Positions 1-13,700 of a DNA stretch of 64,000 nt are shown in pieces (positions within the stretch are counted from its first letter, which is position 1; the number at the start of each line of letters is the position of its first letter). Under the pieces are notes generated by a model. The model was not told the origin of the DNA. It searched no databases and was given only the letters and a program-made list of their open reading frames with translations. The DNA is from Ehretia macrophylla (lineage: Eukaryota > Streptophyta > Magnoliopsida > Boraginales > Ehretiaceae): contig CM075768.1 in the NCBI GenBank assembly GCA_037974665.1, forward strand, positions 60,840,316 to 60,904,315, read 5' to 3'. A program made the position numbers and the translations under genes.

Positions 1-48
1 CTAATGCCTAGTTAGCAAACTAAGCTCTGATACCATTCTAATATAGGG
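1..48 (-). mobile_element. Internal edge of a chromovirus LTR element (element 0)
   Basis: These bases are the start of the internal region, read on the minus strand, of an element whose body lies left of the window. They hold the primer binding site and the short spacer to the LTR, and resemble the matching stretch of element 1 near 26250-26298. No coding sequence of this copy is visible. Confidence 0.8.
23..35 (-). other. Primer binding site (initiator tRNA-Met type)
   Basis: The minus strand reads TGGTATCAGAGCT, complementary to the 3' end of plant initiator methionine tRNA, the usual primer of plant Ty3/gypsy elements. It lies 13 nt from the LTR edge at 49. It fixes element orientation (minus) and makes the adjacent LTR the 5' LTR. 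Confidence 0.9.
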
Positions 49-3039
49 TGTCACGTCCTAACCCGACCTATAGAGGCTAGACTAGGGTATGACCTAAATC
101 CTGTAAAACCAATTCACATACTTAATCGTTTGTTGTGATTTAACACTTAATGTTAGCCTAGAACTTCAAAAGATTTTCCAGAAATTCGGCAGCATAACGA
201 ATGTTTTTAAGACCTTTGGTTTAACCTAATTTCCTAAACTCCTCAATTATTCCAATCATTAACCCAATTCCATTGAAGACTTCCATTTTGTCATCAACCG
301 ATATGCCTACTAGTCTATCTTGAAAGTCTCGTTTGTTTCATAAGCATAGCATGATAACTATGTCCCGTTTATTTGTCAATTTGCTATCATGTAAGTACCT
401 ATTATACTTTAGTTTACAAATGAGCACCTAAGAAAAATTAGATAAAATTAACTTAGTTAATTAATGACCTAGTGGTTTAATTGCCTACAATAGCTACTAT
501 TCAAGATAATGAAAGTAAACAACCAAATAAAGAGTTCGTCTGGTTGTAGATAGTACAATCCCAAAATTAGACCCAAATTACAACGGGGTCATTTACATCA
601 ACAAAATAAGTATTCTTCAAAGCAAGCATAACGTTCACAAAACAACAACAGTCAGGCAAGGCATATAAGGCATGTAATCATTCCAGGGAATCATCAACGG
701 GCACATTTTCCTCGGGTACCTATTTCAGATGTTCTTCACCTGTGATGATAAAAGAGGGTTTGTCCTTATGAACTCAGCAAGGGGGAACGAGAAATAACAT
801 TTTGAAATCCTTTTCCGGTTAAACTTTATGAAAACTCCTTTGAAAACATGTCAAACAGAACAAGTAAGCTCATAATATAACATATATATATAAATGAACA
901 CATTTATTCGTCTTTCCTCCCCGAGGTCCTCTAGGAACCAAGAGAGAGTACTTAAGCACATAGTAAAAAGGATACGGTGAGCTTTCGCTCTTGAGATCAA
1001 TCGGTGAGCATTTGCTCTCAAGATCATTTTCGATAACAATTGTTGCGGCCAACTTCAATTATCCACTTATCGCTCCTAATTGGGTGTACTCCGGATGTAC
1101 CCCGAAAACCTACGATTAAGCAAACCATTCCTTGTTTGGGCCTCAATTCCGTGCTTGCACATGCGATTAAGCAAACCATTCATCAATTAGTGATCCCAAG
1201 TCATACATCAATCAAATTAACCAACCTCAACCCGCCACACCATTCCACACAACATCTACGTGCCACAATTCCAAGCATTCAATACCACAAGCAAGGTCTC
1301 AACATGATTCTAAGCATATCACTAAACAAAAACCCCACTGCAATGGTTTGTTTTCCCACATTCATTTAGACAATCAAACAATCTCCAATTTCAGTGAAAA
1401 AAATATCAAATTAAAGTTTAATGAGTTATTTAAATCCAGAAACAAACCTCGTATCATTTGGATTTCGGCTTCAAGTGTTATAGCCAAAACCGTGAGACTA
1501 CGCAAAACTGTCCAGATTTGTACACATTTAAATACTTGTCATTCAAAGGGTCTTAGATTCAGATTTAGCCTTAGTCGATTTCTGACAAAAATGTCCAGAA
1601 CTGAAAAATATAGCAATCTACCAAATTTCATGCAATTTCACCAACATTTACTAGGTCAAAACACTTCATTCTACAGAGTCAGAAATCTGCCAGAACCCTA
1701 TTTCATATTCCCAGATTTTTCAGATTTAGACACCTCACAATGTTTGACCATTTTGAAGGTCCTAGGTCAGAATTGGCTTTAGTCTATTTCTACGAAAAAT
1801 ACTCAGAACTGGAAAAACTAGTCATCTACCAATTTTTACACATTTTAAACATCATTTACTAGGCCAAATGCACTTCGCACTACCAAGTCAGAAATCTGCC
1901 AGCTACGTGATTCTTGCCTATCTTCAAGTTCTAGCCACATATCTTGCCATGCATGGTTACATAAGCTCATGTACACACATATACAACAAGTACAGAGGTA
2001 AATATAGACATATGAAGGCATGCTTGTGGTTTTTGAAAGCTTTTAAAAGAGTTTTAGCCCTCACCTTAGCAAGTTAATAGATGAAGATGCACAATGTTCT
2101 TGAAGATGCACCAATAGAGCTTCTTTCTTGCTACTTGCTTGCTTGGGCTGCTATGGCCGAGCTTGGGAGAGATCTTGAGAGCATGCTTGAGGTCTTGGAA
2201 GGTCAAGAGGTAGCCATGGTCGAAATGGAGAGAGAATAAGAGCTTGAGAGGGTTTTTGAGAGGAAAAATGAAGTTTTAGTATATGTGTGTGTATGTGCTC
2301 GGTTTTGCAGAATTTTGTGTGTCAAATGCCTTCTAAAGTTGCTGAATATTGTGCCTAGGAAATGTAGTGTGTAAAGAATAAGTGCATGAGCATGTTGGAG
2401 GCTTAGGAGTTAACAAAAAGGGCATAGAACTTAGGAAACGTTATGACATGGTGTAAGCGAATGTTGGGTAGAATACAATATTTTATAGTTAGTGGGATTT
2501 GTAGAGAATTTGAATTAGGAATATAATATTGGTTAGTGGATTGTGTAGGATTATTTTAGTGTCTTGTGCTTTGTGTAGGAATCATTATTGATTAGTGTGC
2601 AAGCACGCATTCCTAGGTCTAGGGCACGCACTTTGAGGTAAGGCACGCACTTCAAGGTAAATGCACAGATTTCTATGTAAATGCACATAATTCTGGGTAA
2701 GTGCACGCAAACCAATGCAAGGTACTTAATTCAATACAATGCACGTAAATCGAGGTATGGCGCTTAAACCTAGGTTAGGACATGCAGTTCAAGGTTATGG
2801 CATATGAAACGAGGAAACGCACACAAATCGAGGTCTTGCACGTAATTCAAGGTCAATGCACGTATGTCTAGGTATGCACGTACATCGAAGATTAGGGCAC
2901 ACAATTCTAGGTCAAGGCATGTATGACGAAGTATGCACGAAAACCAAGACATGGCACGCAATCCAAGATCAGTAATATAATTATGGGTCCAAGGTATGCA
3001 AATCGAGCTAAGACAGGTTATTCGAGGTCGGGCCTCACA
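49..3039 (-). mobile_element. 5' LTR of element 0 (Tekay-like chromovirus), 2991 bp
   Basis: On the plus strand the LTR opens with TGTCACGTCC and closes with GGGCCTCACA, so it has TG...CA ends. It is the same family as the LTRs of elements 1 and 2 but a third subfamily by sequence. It is about 600 bp shorter than the others: a stretch of some 550 bp, present in element 1 at about 16330-16900, is missing near 1110-1160, while the short-repeat region near its right end is longer. The right flank is satellite starting TAACTCC at 3040. The left TSD is off the window. No gene is seen inside; short open frames at 851-2077 are not conserved in the sister LTRs. Confidence 0.9.
2603..3032. repeat. About 20 bp minisatellite inside the LTR (expanded copy)
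   Basis: Degenerate tandem units of about 19-20 bp, consensus near GCACGYAAATCGAGGTAAG, run to the LTR edge, about 21 units here. The homologous region in the other LTRs is only about 220 bp (about 11 units). In element orientation this is the first part of U3. Confidence 0.8.
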
Positions 3040-4741
3040 TAACTCCTTATGGATCAAAAGTTATGGGGATCGGAGCGACGGAGATCTGGTCCCAAGCCCC
3101 ACGCCCTCGATTTGCGGGCCCAACCTCTACGTGAACCGAAGTTGTCTTGCCCAAGGTGCCATGGGATTCAGTAATAGAAATGTGATGGATTAGGTTGTCG
3201 TCCTTTTTGCGGCTCACGACATACTATCCGGGAAGGAAAAATAGCACAAAAGAAGAAAAGTGTCCCAAAATTGATGAAAATGTTCAATTTTGGGCTTCGA
3301 AAATAGGCGCAACGACGCAGGCTTGCTGCACCCGTCGTAGAGCTCTCGGAGAGCTTTCCTACGGTATGCTTTGTGCTGCGTAACTCCTTACGGATCAAAA
3401 GTTATGGGCACCGGAGCGACAAAGACCTGGTCACAAGCCCCACGCCCTCGGTTTACGGGCCTAGCCTCTACGTGAAGTGAAGTTGTCTTGCCCAAGGTGT
3501 CGTGGGATTCGATAATAGAAATGTGATGGATTAGGTTGTCATCCTTTTCGCGGCTCATGATGTACGATCCGTGACGAAAAAATAACGCAAAAGAAGAAAA
3601 GTATCCCAAAACTGATGAAAACATTAGATTTTAGGATCCAAAAAAAAGCGCAGCTAAGCAAGCTTGCTGCCTCCGTCGTAGAGCTCTCGGAGAGCTTTCC
3701 ACTGGTATGTTTTGCGCCGTGTAACTCCTTACGGATCAAAAGTTATGGGCAAGAGAGCAACAGAGACTTGGTCCAAAGCCCCACGCCCTCAGTTTACGGG
3801 CCCAGCATCTATGTGAAGTGACATTGTGATGCCCAAGGAATTGTGGGATTTGGTAATAGAAATGTGATGGATTAGGTTGTCATTCTTTTCGCGGCTGACG
3901 ACGTACGATCCGGGACAGAAAAACTGCGCAAAAAAAGAAAAGTCTCCCGTAACTGATGAAAATGTTCGATTTTAGGTTCCAAAAACAGGGGCAGCCGAGC
4001 AGGCTTGTTGACCTCGTCGTAGAGCTCTCAGAGAACTTTCCAACGGTATGCTGTGCATCGCGTAACTCCTTACGGATCAAAAGTTATAGGCACCGGAGCG
4101 ACGAAGACCTAGTCCCAAGCCCCAGGCCCTCGATTTGCGGGCCCAGCCTCTACGTGAAGTGAAGTTGTGTTGCCCAAGGTGCTGTGGGATTTGGTAATAG
4201 AAATGTGAAGGATTAGGTTGTTGTCCTTTTCGCGGCTCACGACGTACGATCCGGGAAGGAAAAATAGCGCAAATGTAGAAAAGTATCCCGAAACTGATAA
4301 AAACGTTCAATTTTGGATTCCAAAAATAGGAGAGCCGAACAGGCTTGCTGAACCCGTCGTAGAGCTCTCAGAGAGATTTCCAACGGTATGCTGTGCACCG
4401 CATAACTCCTTACGGATCAAAAGTTATGGGCACCGGAGCGACGGATACCTGGTCCCAAGCCCAACGCCCTTGGTTTGCGGGCCCAACCTCTACGTGAAGT
4501 GAAGTTGTCTTGCCCAAGGTGCCATGGATTCGGTAATAGAAATGTGATGGATTAGGTTGTCGTCCTTTTCGTGGCTCATGACGTACGATCCAAGACGAAA
4601 AAATAGCGCAAAAGAAGAAAAGTGTCCCAAAACTGATGAAAATGTTCGATTGTGGGTTCCGAAAACAGGCGCAGTATAGCAGGCTTGTTGTCCCCGTCGT
4701 AGAGCTCTCGGAGAGCTTCCAACGGTATGTTGTGCGGCGCG

Positions 4742-7700
4742 TAAATCCAAACAGATCAAAAGTTATGGGGACAGGAGCGACGGAGACCTTGTCCCAAGCC
4801 CCACGTTCTCGGTTTGCGGTCCCAGCCTCTACGTCAAGCGAAATTGTCTTGCCCAAGGTGCCGTGGGATTCAATAATAGAAACGTGATGGATTAGGTTGT
4901 CCTCGTTTTAGTGTCTCACGACGTACGATCTGGGACGAAAAAATAGTGCAAAAGAAGAAAAGTGTCCCGAAACTGATGAAAATGTTCTATTTTGGGCTCC
5001 AAAAACAGGCACAACTTTGTTGGCATGATGTCCCCATCATAGACCTCTTGGAGAGCTTTCCAACGGTATGCTGTGTGTCGCGTAACTCCTTACGGATCAA
5101 AAGTTATGGGGACTGAAGCGACAAAGACCTAGTCCCAAGCCCCACGCCCTCGATTTGCGGGCCCAGCCTCTACAGCAATCGAAGTTGTCTTGCCCAAGGT
5201 GCCATGGGATTCGGTAATAGAAATGTGATGGATTAGGTTGTCTTCCTTTACATGATTCACGACATACGATCCAGGAAGGAAAAATAGCGCAAAAGAAGAA
5301 AAGTGTCCCAAAACTGATGAAAATGTTAGATTTTGGATTCTGAAAATAGACGCAGCAAAGCTGGATTGCTGACCACGTCGTAGAACTCTAGGAGAGGTTT
5401 TCAACGGTATACTGTGCGTCGCGTAACTTCTTATGAATCAATAGTTATGAGCACCGGAGCGACGGAGACGTAGTCCCAAGCCCCACGCCCTAGGTTTGCG
5501 GGCCTAGCCTTTACGTGAAGCGAAGTTGTCTTGCCTAAGGTGCCATGGGATTCGGTAATAGAATGTGAGGGATTAGGTTGTCGTCCTTTTCGCGGCTCAC
5601 GACGTACGATCCGGGAAGGAAAAATAGAGCAAAAGAAGAAAAATGCACCGAAACTATTGAAAACGTTTGAGTTTGGGCTCCAAAAATAGCTGCAGTGCAG
5701 CAGGCTTGTTGTCCCCATCGTAGAGCTCTCGTAGAACTTTCCAACGGCATGTTGTACGCCGCATAAATCCTTACGGATCAAAAGTTATGGGCACCAGAGC
5801 AACGGAGACCTGGTCCTAAGCCTCACGCTCTCGGTTTGCGGGCCCAGCCTCTACGTGAAGTAAAGTTTTCTTGCCCAAGGTGCTGGGGTATTCGGTAATA
5901 GAAATGTGTTGGATTTGGTTGTCGTCCTTTTCACGACTCACGACGTACGATCCGGGATGAAAAAATAGCGCAAAAGAAGAAACATGTCCCGAAACTGATA
6001 AAAACGTTCGATTTTTTACTCTAACTATAGGCGCAGCAGAGCAGGCTTACTGCCTCCGTCGTACTGTTCTCGGAGAGCTTTCCAACGGTATGCTATGCGC
6101 CGTGTAACTACTTACGGATCAAAAGTTATAGGCACCGAAACGACGGAGACCTAGTCCAAAGCCCCACGCCCTCGGTTTGCGGGCCCAGCCTCTACGTGAA
6201 GCGAAGTTGTCTTGCCCAAGGTGCTGTGGGATTCGGTAATAGAAATGTGATGGATTAGGTTGTCGTCCTTTTCGCGGCTCACGACATACGATCCGGGAAA
6301 GAAAAATAGCGCAAAAGAAGAAAAGTTTTCCAAAACTGATGAAAATGTTTGATTTTGGGTTCTGAAAACAGGGACAGCTGAGCAGGCTTGCTGATCCCGT
6401 TGTAGAGCTCTCGGGGAACTTTTCAACGGTATGCTATACGCTATGTAACTTGTTACGGATCAAAAGTTATGGGCACCGGAGCGACGGATACCTGGTCCCA
6501 AGACCCACGCCCTCTGTTTGCGGGACAAGCCTCTACGTTAAGCGAAGTTGGCTTGCCCAAGGTACCATGGGATTCGGTAATAGAAATATGATGGATTAGG
6601 TTGTCATCTTTTTCACGGCACACGACGTACGATCCGGGACAGAAAAACAGCGCAAAAGAAGAAAAGTATCCCAAAATTGATGAAAATGTTCGATTGTGGG
6701 CTCTGAAAATAGGTGCAGCGCAGCAGGCTTGCTGTCCTTGCCGTAGAGCTCTCAGAGAGCTTCCTAACGGAATGTTGTGCGCCGCGTAACTCCTTACGGA
6801 TCAAAAGTTATGGGGACTAGAGTGACGGAGACCTGGTCCCAAGCCCCACGCCCTCGGTTTGCAAGCCCAACCTCTACATTAAGTGAAGTTTTTTTGTCTG
6901 ATGTGCCATGGGATTTGGTAATAGAAAAGTGATGGATTAGGTTGTCCTCCTTTTGGCGACTCACGACATACGATCCGAGACGAAAAAATGGCGCAAAAGA
7001 AGAAAAGTATCCCGAAACTGATGAAAATGTTCAATTTTGGATTCTAAAAATAGGCTCAGCCATGCTGGATTGCTGACCCAGTCGTAGAACTCTCGGAGAG
7101 CTTTCCAATGGTAAGTTGTGCGCCGCATAAATCTTTACGGATCAAAAGTTATGAGCACCGGAGCGACGAAGACCTAGTCCCAAGCCCCACGCCCTCGATT
7201 TGCGGGTCCAGCCTCTATGTGAAGCAAAGTTGTCTTGCCAAAGTTGCTGTTGGATTCGGTAATAGAAATGTGTCGAATTTTGTTGTCGTCCTTTTCACTA
7301 CTCAGGACGTACGATCTGGGACGAAAAAACAGCGCAAAAGAAAAAAAGTGTCCCGAAATTGATGAAAACGTTCGATTTTTTACTCCGACTATAGGTGCAG
7401 TAGAGCAGGCTTGCTGCCTCCGTCGTAGTGCTCTCGGAAAGCTTTCCAACAGTATGCTATGCGCCGCATAACTCCTTACAGATCAAAAGTTATAGGTACT
7501 GGAGCGATGAAGACTTAGTCCCATGCCCCACGCTCTCGATTTACGGGCCCAGCCTCTACGTGAAGCGAAGTTGTGTTGCCCAAGGTGCTGTGGGATTCGG
7601 TAATAGAAATGTGATGGATTAGGTTGTTGTCCTTTTCGCGACTCACGACGTACGATCCAGGAAGAAAAAATAGAGCAGAAGAAGAAAAGTGTCTCGAAAC

Positions 7701-10700
7701 TGATAAAAATGTTCGATTTTGTGTTCCAAAAACAGGGGCAGCCGAGCAGGCTTGCTGATCCCGTCGTAGAGCTCTCGGGGAGCTTTCCAACGGTATGCTG
7801 TACGCCGCGTAACTCCTTACAGATCAAAAGTTATGGGCACCGGAGCGACGGATACCTTGTCCCAAGCCCTACGCCCTTTGTTTGCGGGACAAGCCTTTAC
7901 GTGAAGTGAAGTTGGCTTGCCCAAGGTGCCGTGGGATTCAGTAATAGAAATGTGATGGATTAGGTTGTCGTACTTTTTACGTCTCACGACGTACGATCCG
8001 GGACGGAAAAACTGCGCAAAAGAAGAAAAGTGTCCCGAAATTGATTAAAACGTTCGATTTTGGGTTCCAAAAATAGGGACAGCCAAGCAGGCTTGCTAAT
8101 CTCGTCGTAGAGCTCTCGGAGTGCTTTCCAACAGTATGTTGTACACTGCGTAACTCCTTACGGATCAAAAGTTATGGGCACCGAAGCGACGGATTCCTGG
8201 TCCCAAGCCCCACGCCCTCGGTTTGCGGGCCAAGCCACTATGTGAAGCGAAGTTGGCTTGCCCAAGGTGCCGTGGGATTAGGTAATAGAAATGTGATGGA
8301 TTAAGTTGTCGCCCTTTTTGCAGCTCACGACGTACGATTCGGGACAGAAAAACAGCGCAAAAGAAGAAAAGTGTCCTGAAATTGATGAAAACGTTCGATT
8401 TTGGGATCCAAAAACAAGGGCAACCAAGCAGGCTTGCTGATCCCACTGTAGAGCTCTCGGAGTGCTTTCCAACGGTATGCTGTACGCCTCGTAACTCCTT
8501 ACGGATCAAAAGTTAGAGGCACCGGAGCGACGAATACCTGGTCCCAAGCCCCACGCCCTATGTTTGCGGGACAAGCCTCTACGTTAAGCGAAGTTGGCTT
8601 GCCCAAGGTACCATGGGATTCGGTAATAGAAATGTGATGGATTAGGCTGTCGTCTTTTTCGCGGCACATGACATACGATCCGGGACAGAAAAACAGCGCA
8701 AAAGAAGAAAAATGTCCCGAAACTGATGAAAACGTTCGATTGTGGGCTCCGAAAATAGGTGCAGCGTAGCAGGCTTGCTATCCCCGCCATAGAGCTCTCG
8801 GAGAGCTTCCCAACGGAATGTTGTGCGCCGCGTAACTCCTTATGGATCAAAAGTTATGGGGACTGGAGTGACGGACACTTGTTCCCAATCCCCACACCCT
8901 CGGTTTGCGAGCCCAGCCTCTACGTCAAGTGAAGTTGTCTTGCCCGATGTGCCATGGGATTCAATAATATAAATTTGATGGATTAGGTTGTCCTCGTTTT
9001 GGCAGCTCACGATGTACGATCCGAGATGAAAAAATAGCACAAAATAAGAAAAGTATCCCGAAACTGATGAAAACGTTCCATTTTGGATTCTAAAAATAGG
9101 CGCAGCCACACTGGATTGCTGACCCAGTTGTAGAGCTCTCGGAGAGCTTTCCAACGGTATTTTGTGCGCCGCATAAATCCTTACGGATCAAAAGTTATGA
9201 GCACCGGAGCGACGGAGACCTGGTCCCAAACCCTACGCTCTCAGTTGCGGGTCTAGCCTCTACGTGAAGCAAAGTTGTCTTGCTAAAGGTGCTGTGGGAT
9301 TCGGTAATAGAAATTTGTCAGATTTGGTTGTTGTCCTTTTCACGACTTTGGACGTACGATCCAGGACGGAAAAAAAGTGTCCTGAAACTGATGAAAACGT
9401 TTAATTTTTTACTCCGACTATAGGCGCAGTAGAGCAGGCTTGCTGCCTCCGTCGTAGTGCTCTCGAAAAGCTTTCCAACGGTATGCTATGCGTCGAATAA
9501 CTCCTTACGGATCAAAAGTTATTGGCACCGAAGCGACGAAGACTTAGTCCCTAGCCCCAAGCTCTCGATTTGCGGGCCTAGCCTCTACGTGAAGCAAAGT
9601 TGTGTTGCCTAAGGTGCTGTGGGATTCGGTAATAGAAATGTGATGGATTAGGTTGTTGCCCTTTTTGCGGCTCACGACGTACAACCCGGGAAGGAAAAAT
9701 AGCGCAGAAGATGAAAAGTGTCCCGAAACTGATGAAAACATTCGATTTTGGGTTCCAAAAATAGGGGCAGCCGAGCAGGCTTGCTGATCCAGTCGTAGAG
9801 CTCTCGGGGAGCTTTCCAACGGTATGCTGTATGCCGCGTAACTCCTTACAGATCAAAAGTTATGGGCACCGGAGCGACGGATACCTTGTCCCAAGCCCTA
9901 CGCCCTCTGTTTGTGGGACAAGCCTTTACGTGAAGTGAAGTTGGCTTGCCCAAGGTACCGTGGGATTCGGTAATAGAAATGTGATGAATTAGGTTGTTCT
10001 CCTTTTCGCGTCTCACGACGTACGATCTGGGACGAAAAAACAGCGCAAAAGAAGAAAAGTGTCCCGAAACTAATGAAAACATTCGATTTTGGGTTCCAAA
10101 AATAGTGGCAGCCAAGCAGGCTTGCTGATCCCATCGTAGAGCTCTCGGAGTGCTTTCCAACGGTATGTTGTACGCTGCGTAACTCCTTACGGATCAAAAG
10201 TTATGGGCACCGAAGCGACGGATACCTGGTCCGAAGCCCCATGCCCTCAGTTTGCGGGCCAAGCCTCTATGTGAAGCGAAGTTGGCTTGCCTAAGGTGCC
10301 GTGGGATTTGATAATAGAAATGTGATGGATTAAGTTATCGTCCTTTTTGTGGCTCACGACGTACGATCCGGGATAGAAAAACAGCGCAAAAGAAGAAAAG
10401 TGTCCCGAAACTGATGAAAACGTTCAATTTTGGGTTTCGAAAACAAGGGCAACCGAGCAGGCTTGCTCATCCCATCGTAGAGCTCTTGGAATGCTTTCCA
10501 ACGGTATGTTGTACGCCTCGTAACTTCTTACGGATCAAAAGTTATAGGCACCGGAGCGACGGATACCTGGTGCCAAGCCCCACGCCCTCGGTTTGCGGGC
10601 CAAGCCTCTACATGAAGCGAAGTTGGCTTGCCCAAGGTGCCGTGGGATGGTAATAGAAATGTGATGGATTAGGTTGTCGTCCTTTTTGCCGCTCACGACG

Positions 10701-13700
10701 TACGATCCTAGACGGAAAAACAGCGCAAAAGAAGAAAAGTGTCCCGAGACTGATGAAAATGTTCGATTGTGGGCTCCTAAAATAGGTGCAGCGCAACAGG
10801 CTTGCTGTCCTTGTCGTAGAGCTCTCGGAGAGCTTCCCAATGGAATGTTGTGCGCCACGTAACTCCTTACGGATCAAAAGTTATGGGGACAGGAGCGACG
10901 GAGACCTGGTCACAAGCCCCACGCCCTTGGTTTGCGGGCCAAGCCTCTATGTCAAGTGAAGTTTTCTTGCCCAAGGTGCCATGGGATTCGATAATAGAAA
11001 CGTGATGGATTAGGTTGTCCTCATTTTGGTGGCTCACGACGTACGATCCGGGACGGAAAAATAGCGCAAAGAAGAAAAGTATCCCGAAACTGCTGAAAAT
11101 GTTCTATTTTGGGCTCTGAAAAAAGGCACAGCTTAGCAAGCTTGATGTCCCAGTCGTAGACCTCTCGGAGAGCTTTCCAACGGTATGCTGTGTGCCGCGT
11201 AACTCCTTATAGATCAAAAGTTATGGGGACTGGAGCGACGGAGACGTAGTCCCAAGCCCCACGCCCTAGGTTTGCGGGCCCAGCCTCTACATGAAGCGTA
11301 GTTGTCTTGCCCAAGGTGCCATGGGATTCGGTAATAGAAATATCATGGGTTAGGTTGTCATCCTTTTCGCGACTCACGACGTACGATCCGGGAAGGAAAA
11401 ATAGCGCAAAATAAGAAAAGTGCACCGAAACTATTGAAAATGTTCGATTTTGGGCTCCAAAAACAGCCGCAGTGCAGCAGGCTTGCTTTCCCCGTCGTAG
11501 AGCTCTCGTAGAGCTTTTCAACGGTGTGTTGTGCGCCACATAAATCATTACGGATCAAAAGTTATGGGCACCGGAGCGACGGAGACCTGGTCCTAAGCCC
11601 CACGCCCTTGGTTTGTGGGCCCAGCCTCTACGCAAAGCAAAGTTGTCTTGCCCAAGGTATTGTGGGATTCAATAATAGAAATGTGTTGGATTTGGTTGTC
11701 GTCCTTTTCACGACTCACGACGTACGATCTGGGACAAAAAAATAGCGCAAAAGAAGAAAAGTGTCCCGAAACTGATTAAAACGTTCAATTTTTTACTCCG
11801 ACTATAGGCACAGCAGAGCAAGCTTGCTGCCTCTGTCGTAGAGCTCTCGAAAAGCTTTCCAACGGTATGCTGTGTGCCACGTAACTCCTTACGGATCAAA
11901 AGTTATAGGCACCAGAGGGACGAAGACCTAGTCCCAAGCCCCACGCCCTTTGTTTCCGTGCCTAGCCTCTACGTGAAGTGAAGTTGTCTTGCCCAATGTG
12001 CCGTGGGATTCGGTAATGGAAATGTGAAGGATTAGGTTGTTGTCCTTTTCGCGGCTCACGACGTAAGATCAGGGATGAAAAAATAGCGCAAAAGAAGAAA
12101 AGTGTCCAGAAACAAATGAAAACGTTCGATTTTGTGTTCCAAAAATAGGGGCAACTGAGCAGGCTTGCTGATCCCGTCGTAGAGCTCTCGGGGAACTTTC
12201 CAACGGTATGGTATACGCCATATAACTCCTTACGGATCAAAAGTTATGGGCACCGGAGCGACGGATACCTAGTCCAAAGCCCCACGCCCTCTGTTTGCGG
12301 GACAAGCCTCTACGTGAAGCGAAGTTGGCTTGCTCAAGGTGCCGTAGGATTCGGTAATAGAAATGTGATAGATTAGGTTGTCGTCTTTTTTGCGGCACAC
12401 GACGTACGATCCGGGATGAAAAAACAGCACAAAAGAAGAAGATTGTCCCGAAACTGATGAAAATGTTCGATTTTTGGTTCCGAAAATAGGGATAGCCGAG
12501 CAGTCTTGCTGATCCTGTCGTAGAGCTCTCGGGGAACTTTCCAATGGTATGCTGTACGTCGCGTAACTCCTTATGGATCCAAAGTTATGGGCACCGGAGC
12601 GACGGATACCTGGTCCTAAGCCCCACGCCCTCGGTTTGCTGGCCAAGCCTCTACGTGAAGCGAAGTTAGCTTGCCCAAGGTACCGTGGGATTCGGTAATA
12701 GAAATGTTATGGATTAGGTGGTCGTCCTTTTCGCGGCTCACGACGTACGATCCGGGATGAAAAAACAGCGCAAAAGAAGAAAAGTGTCCTGAAATTGATG
12801 AAAATGTTCTATTGTGGGCTCCGAAAACAAGCACAGCGCAGCAGGCTTGCTATCCCCATCGTAGAGCTCTCTGAGAGCTTCCCAACGGAATGTTGTGCAC
12901 CCACCGCGTAACTCCTTACGGATCAAAAGTTATGGGGACCGGAGTGACAGAGACCTGGTCTCAAACCCTACGCCCTCGGTTTGCGAGCCCAGCCTCTACG
13001 TCAAGTGAAGTTGTCTTGCCCAAGGTGCAGTGGGATTCGATAATAGAAATGTGATGGATTAGGTGTCCTCATTTTGGCAGCTCACGACGTACGATCCGGG
13101 ACGGAAATACAGCCCAAAAGAAGAAAAGTGTCTCGAAACTGATGAAAATGTTCTATTTTGGGCTCTGAAAATAGGCCCAGCTTAGCAAGCTTGATGTCCC
13201 CGTCGTAGACCTCTCGGAGAGCCTTCCAATGGTATACTGTGCGCCACGTAACTCCTTACGGATAAAAAGTTATGGGGATTGGAGTGATAGAGACCTGGTC
13301 CCAAGCCCCACGCCCTCGGTTTACGGGCCAGCCTCTACGGGAACTGAAGTTGTCTTGCCTAAGGTGCAATGGGATTCGGTAATAGAAATGTGATGGATTA
13401 GGTTTTCGTCCTTTACGCGGCTCACGACGTACCATCCGGGAAGGAAAAATAGCGCAAAAGAAGAAAAGTGTCCCGAAACTAATGAAAACATTCGATTTTG
13501 GATTATGAAAATAGGCGCAGCAAAGCTGGATTGCCGACCCCGTTGTAGAACTCTCGAAGGGCTTTCCAACGGTATGCTGTGCACCGCGTAACTCCTTACG
13601 AATCAAAAGTTATGGGCACCGGAGCGACGGAGACGTAGTCCCAAGCCCCACGCCCTAGGTTTGCAGGCCTAGCCTTTACATGAAGCGAAGTTGTCTTGCC

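Noticed and set aside
3360..3372. CENP-B box-like motif (minus strand CCGTTGGAAAG) in the monomer
   Set aside because: It matches only the central CGTTGGAAA. The required CGGG part of the box is absent, plants lack a firm CENP-B system, and similar GTTGGAAAGCTC runs are common in plant LTRs.
4410..4856. The longest satellite frame (148 codons, minus strand) as a possible gene
   Set aside because: It spans a little more than one monomer and is open only because stop codons mutated in these copies. It is not conserved in neighbouring monomers.
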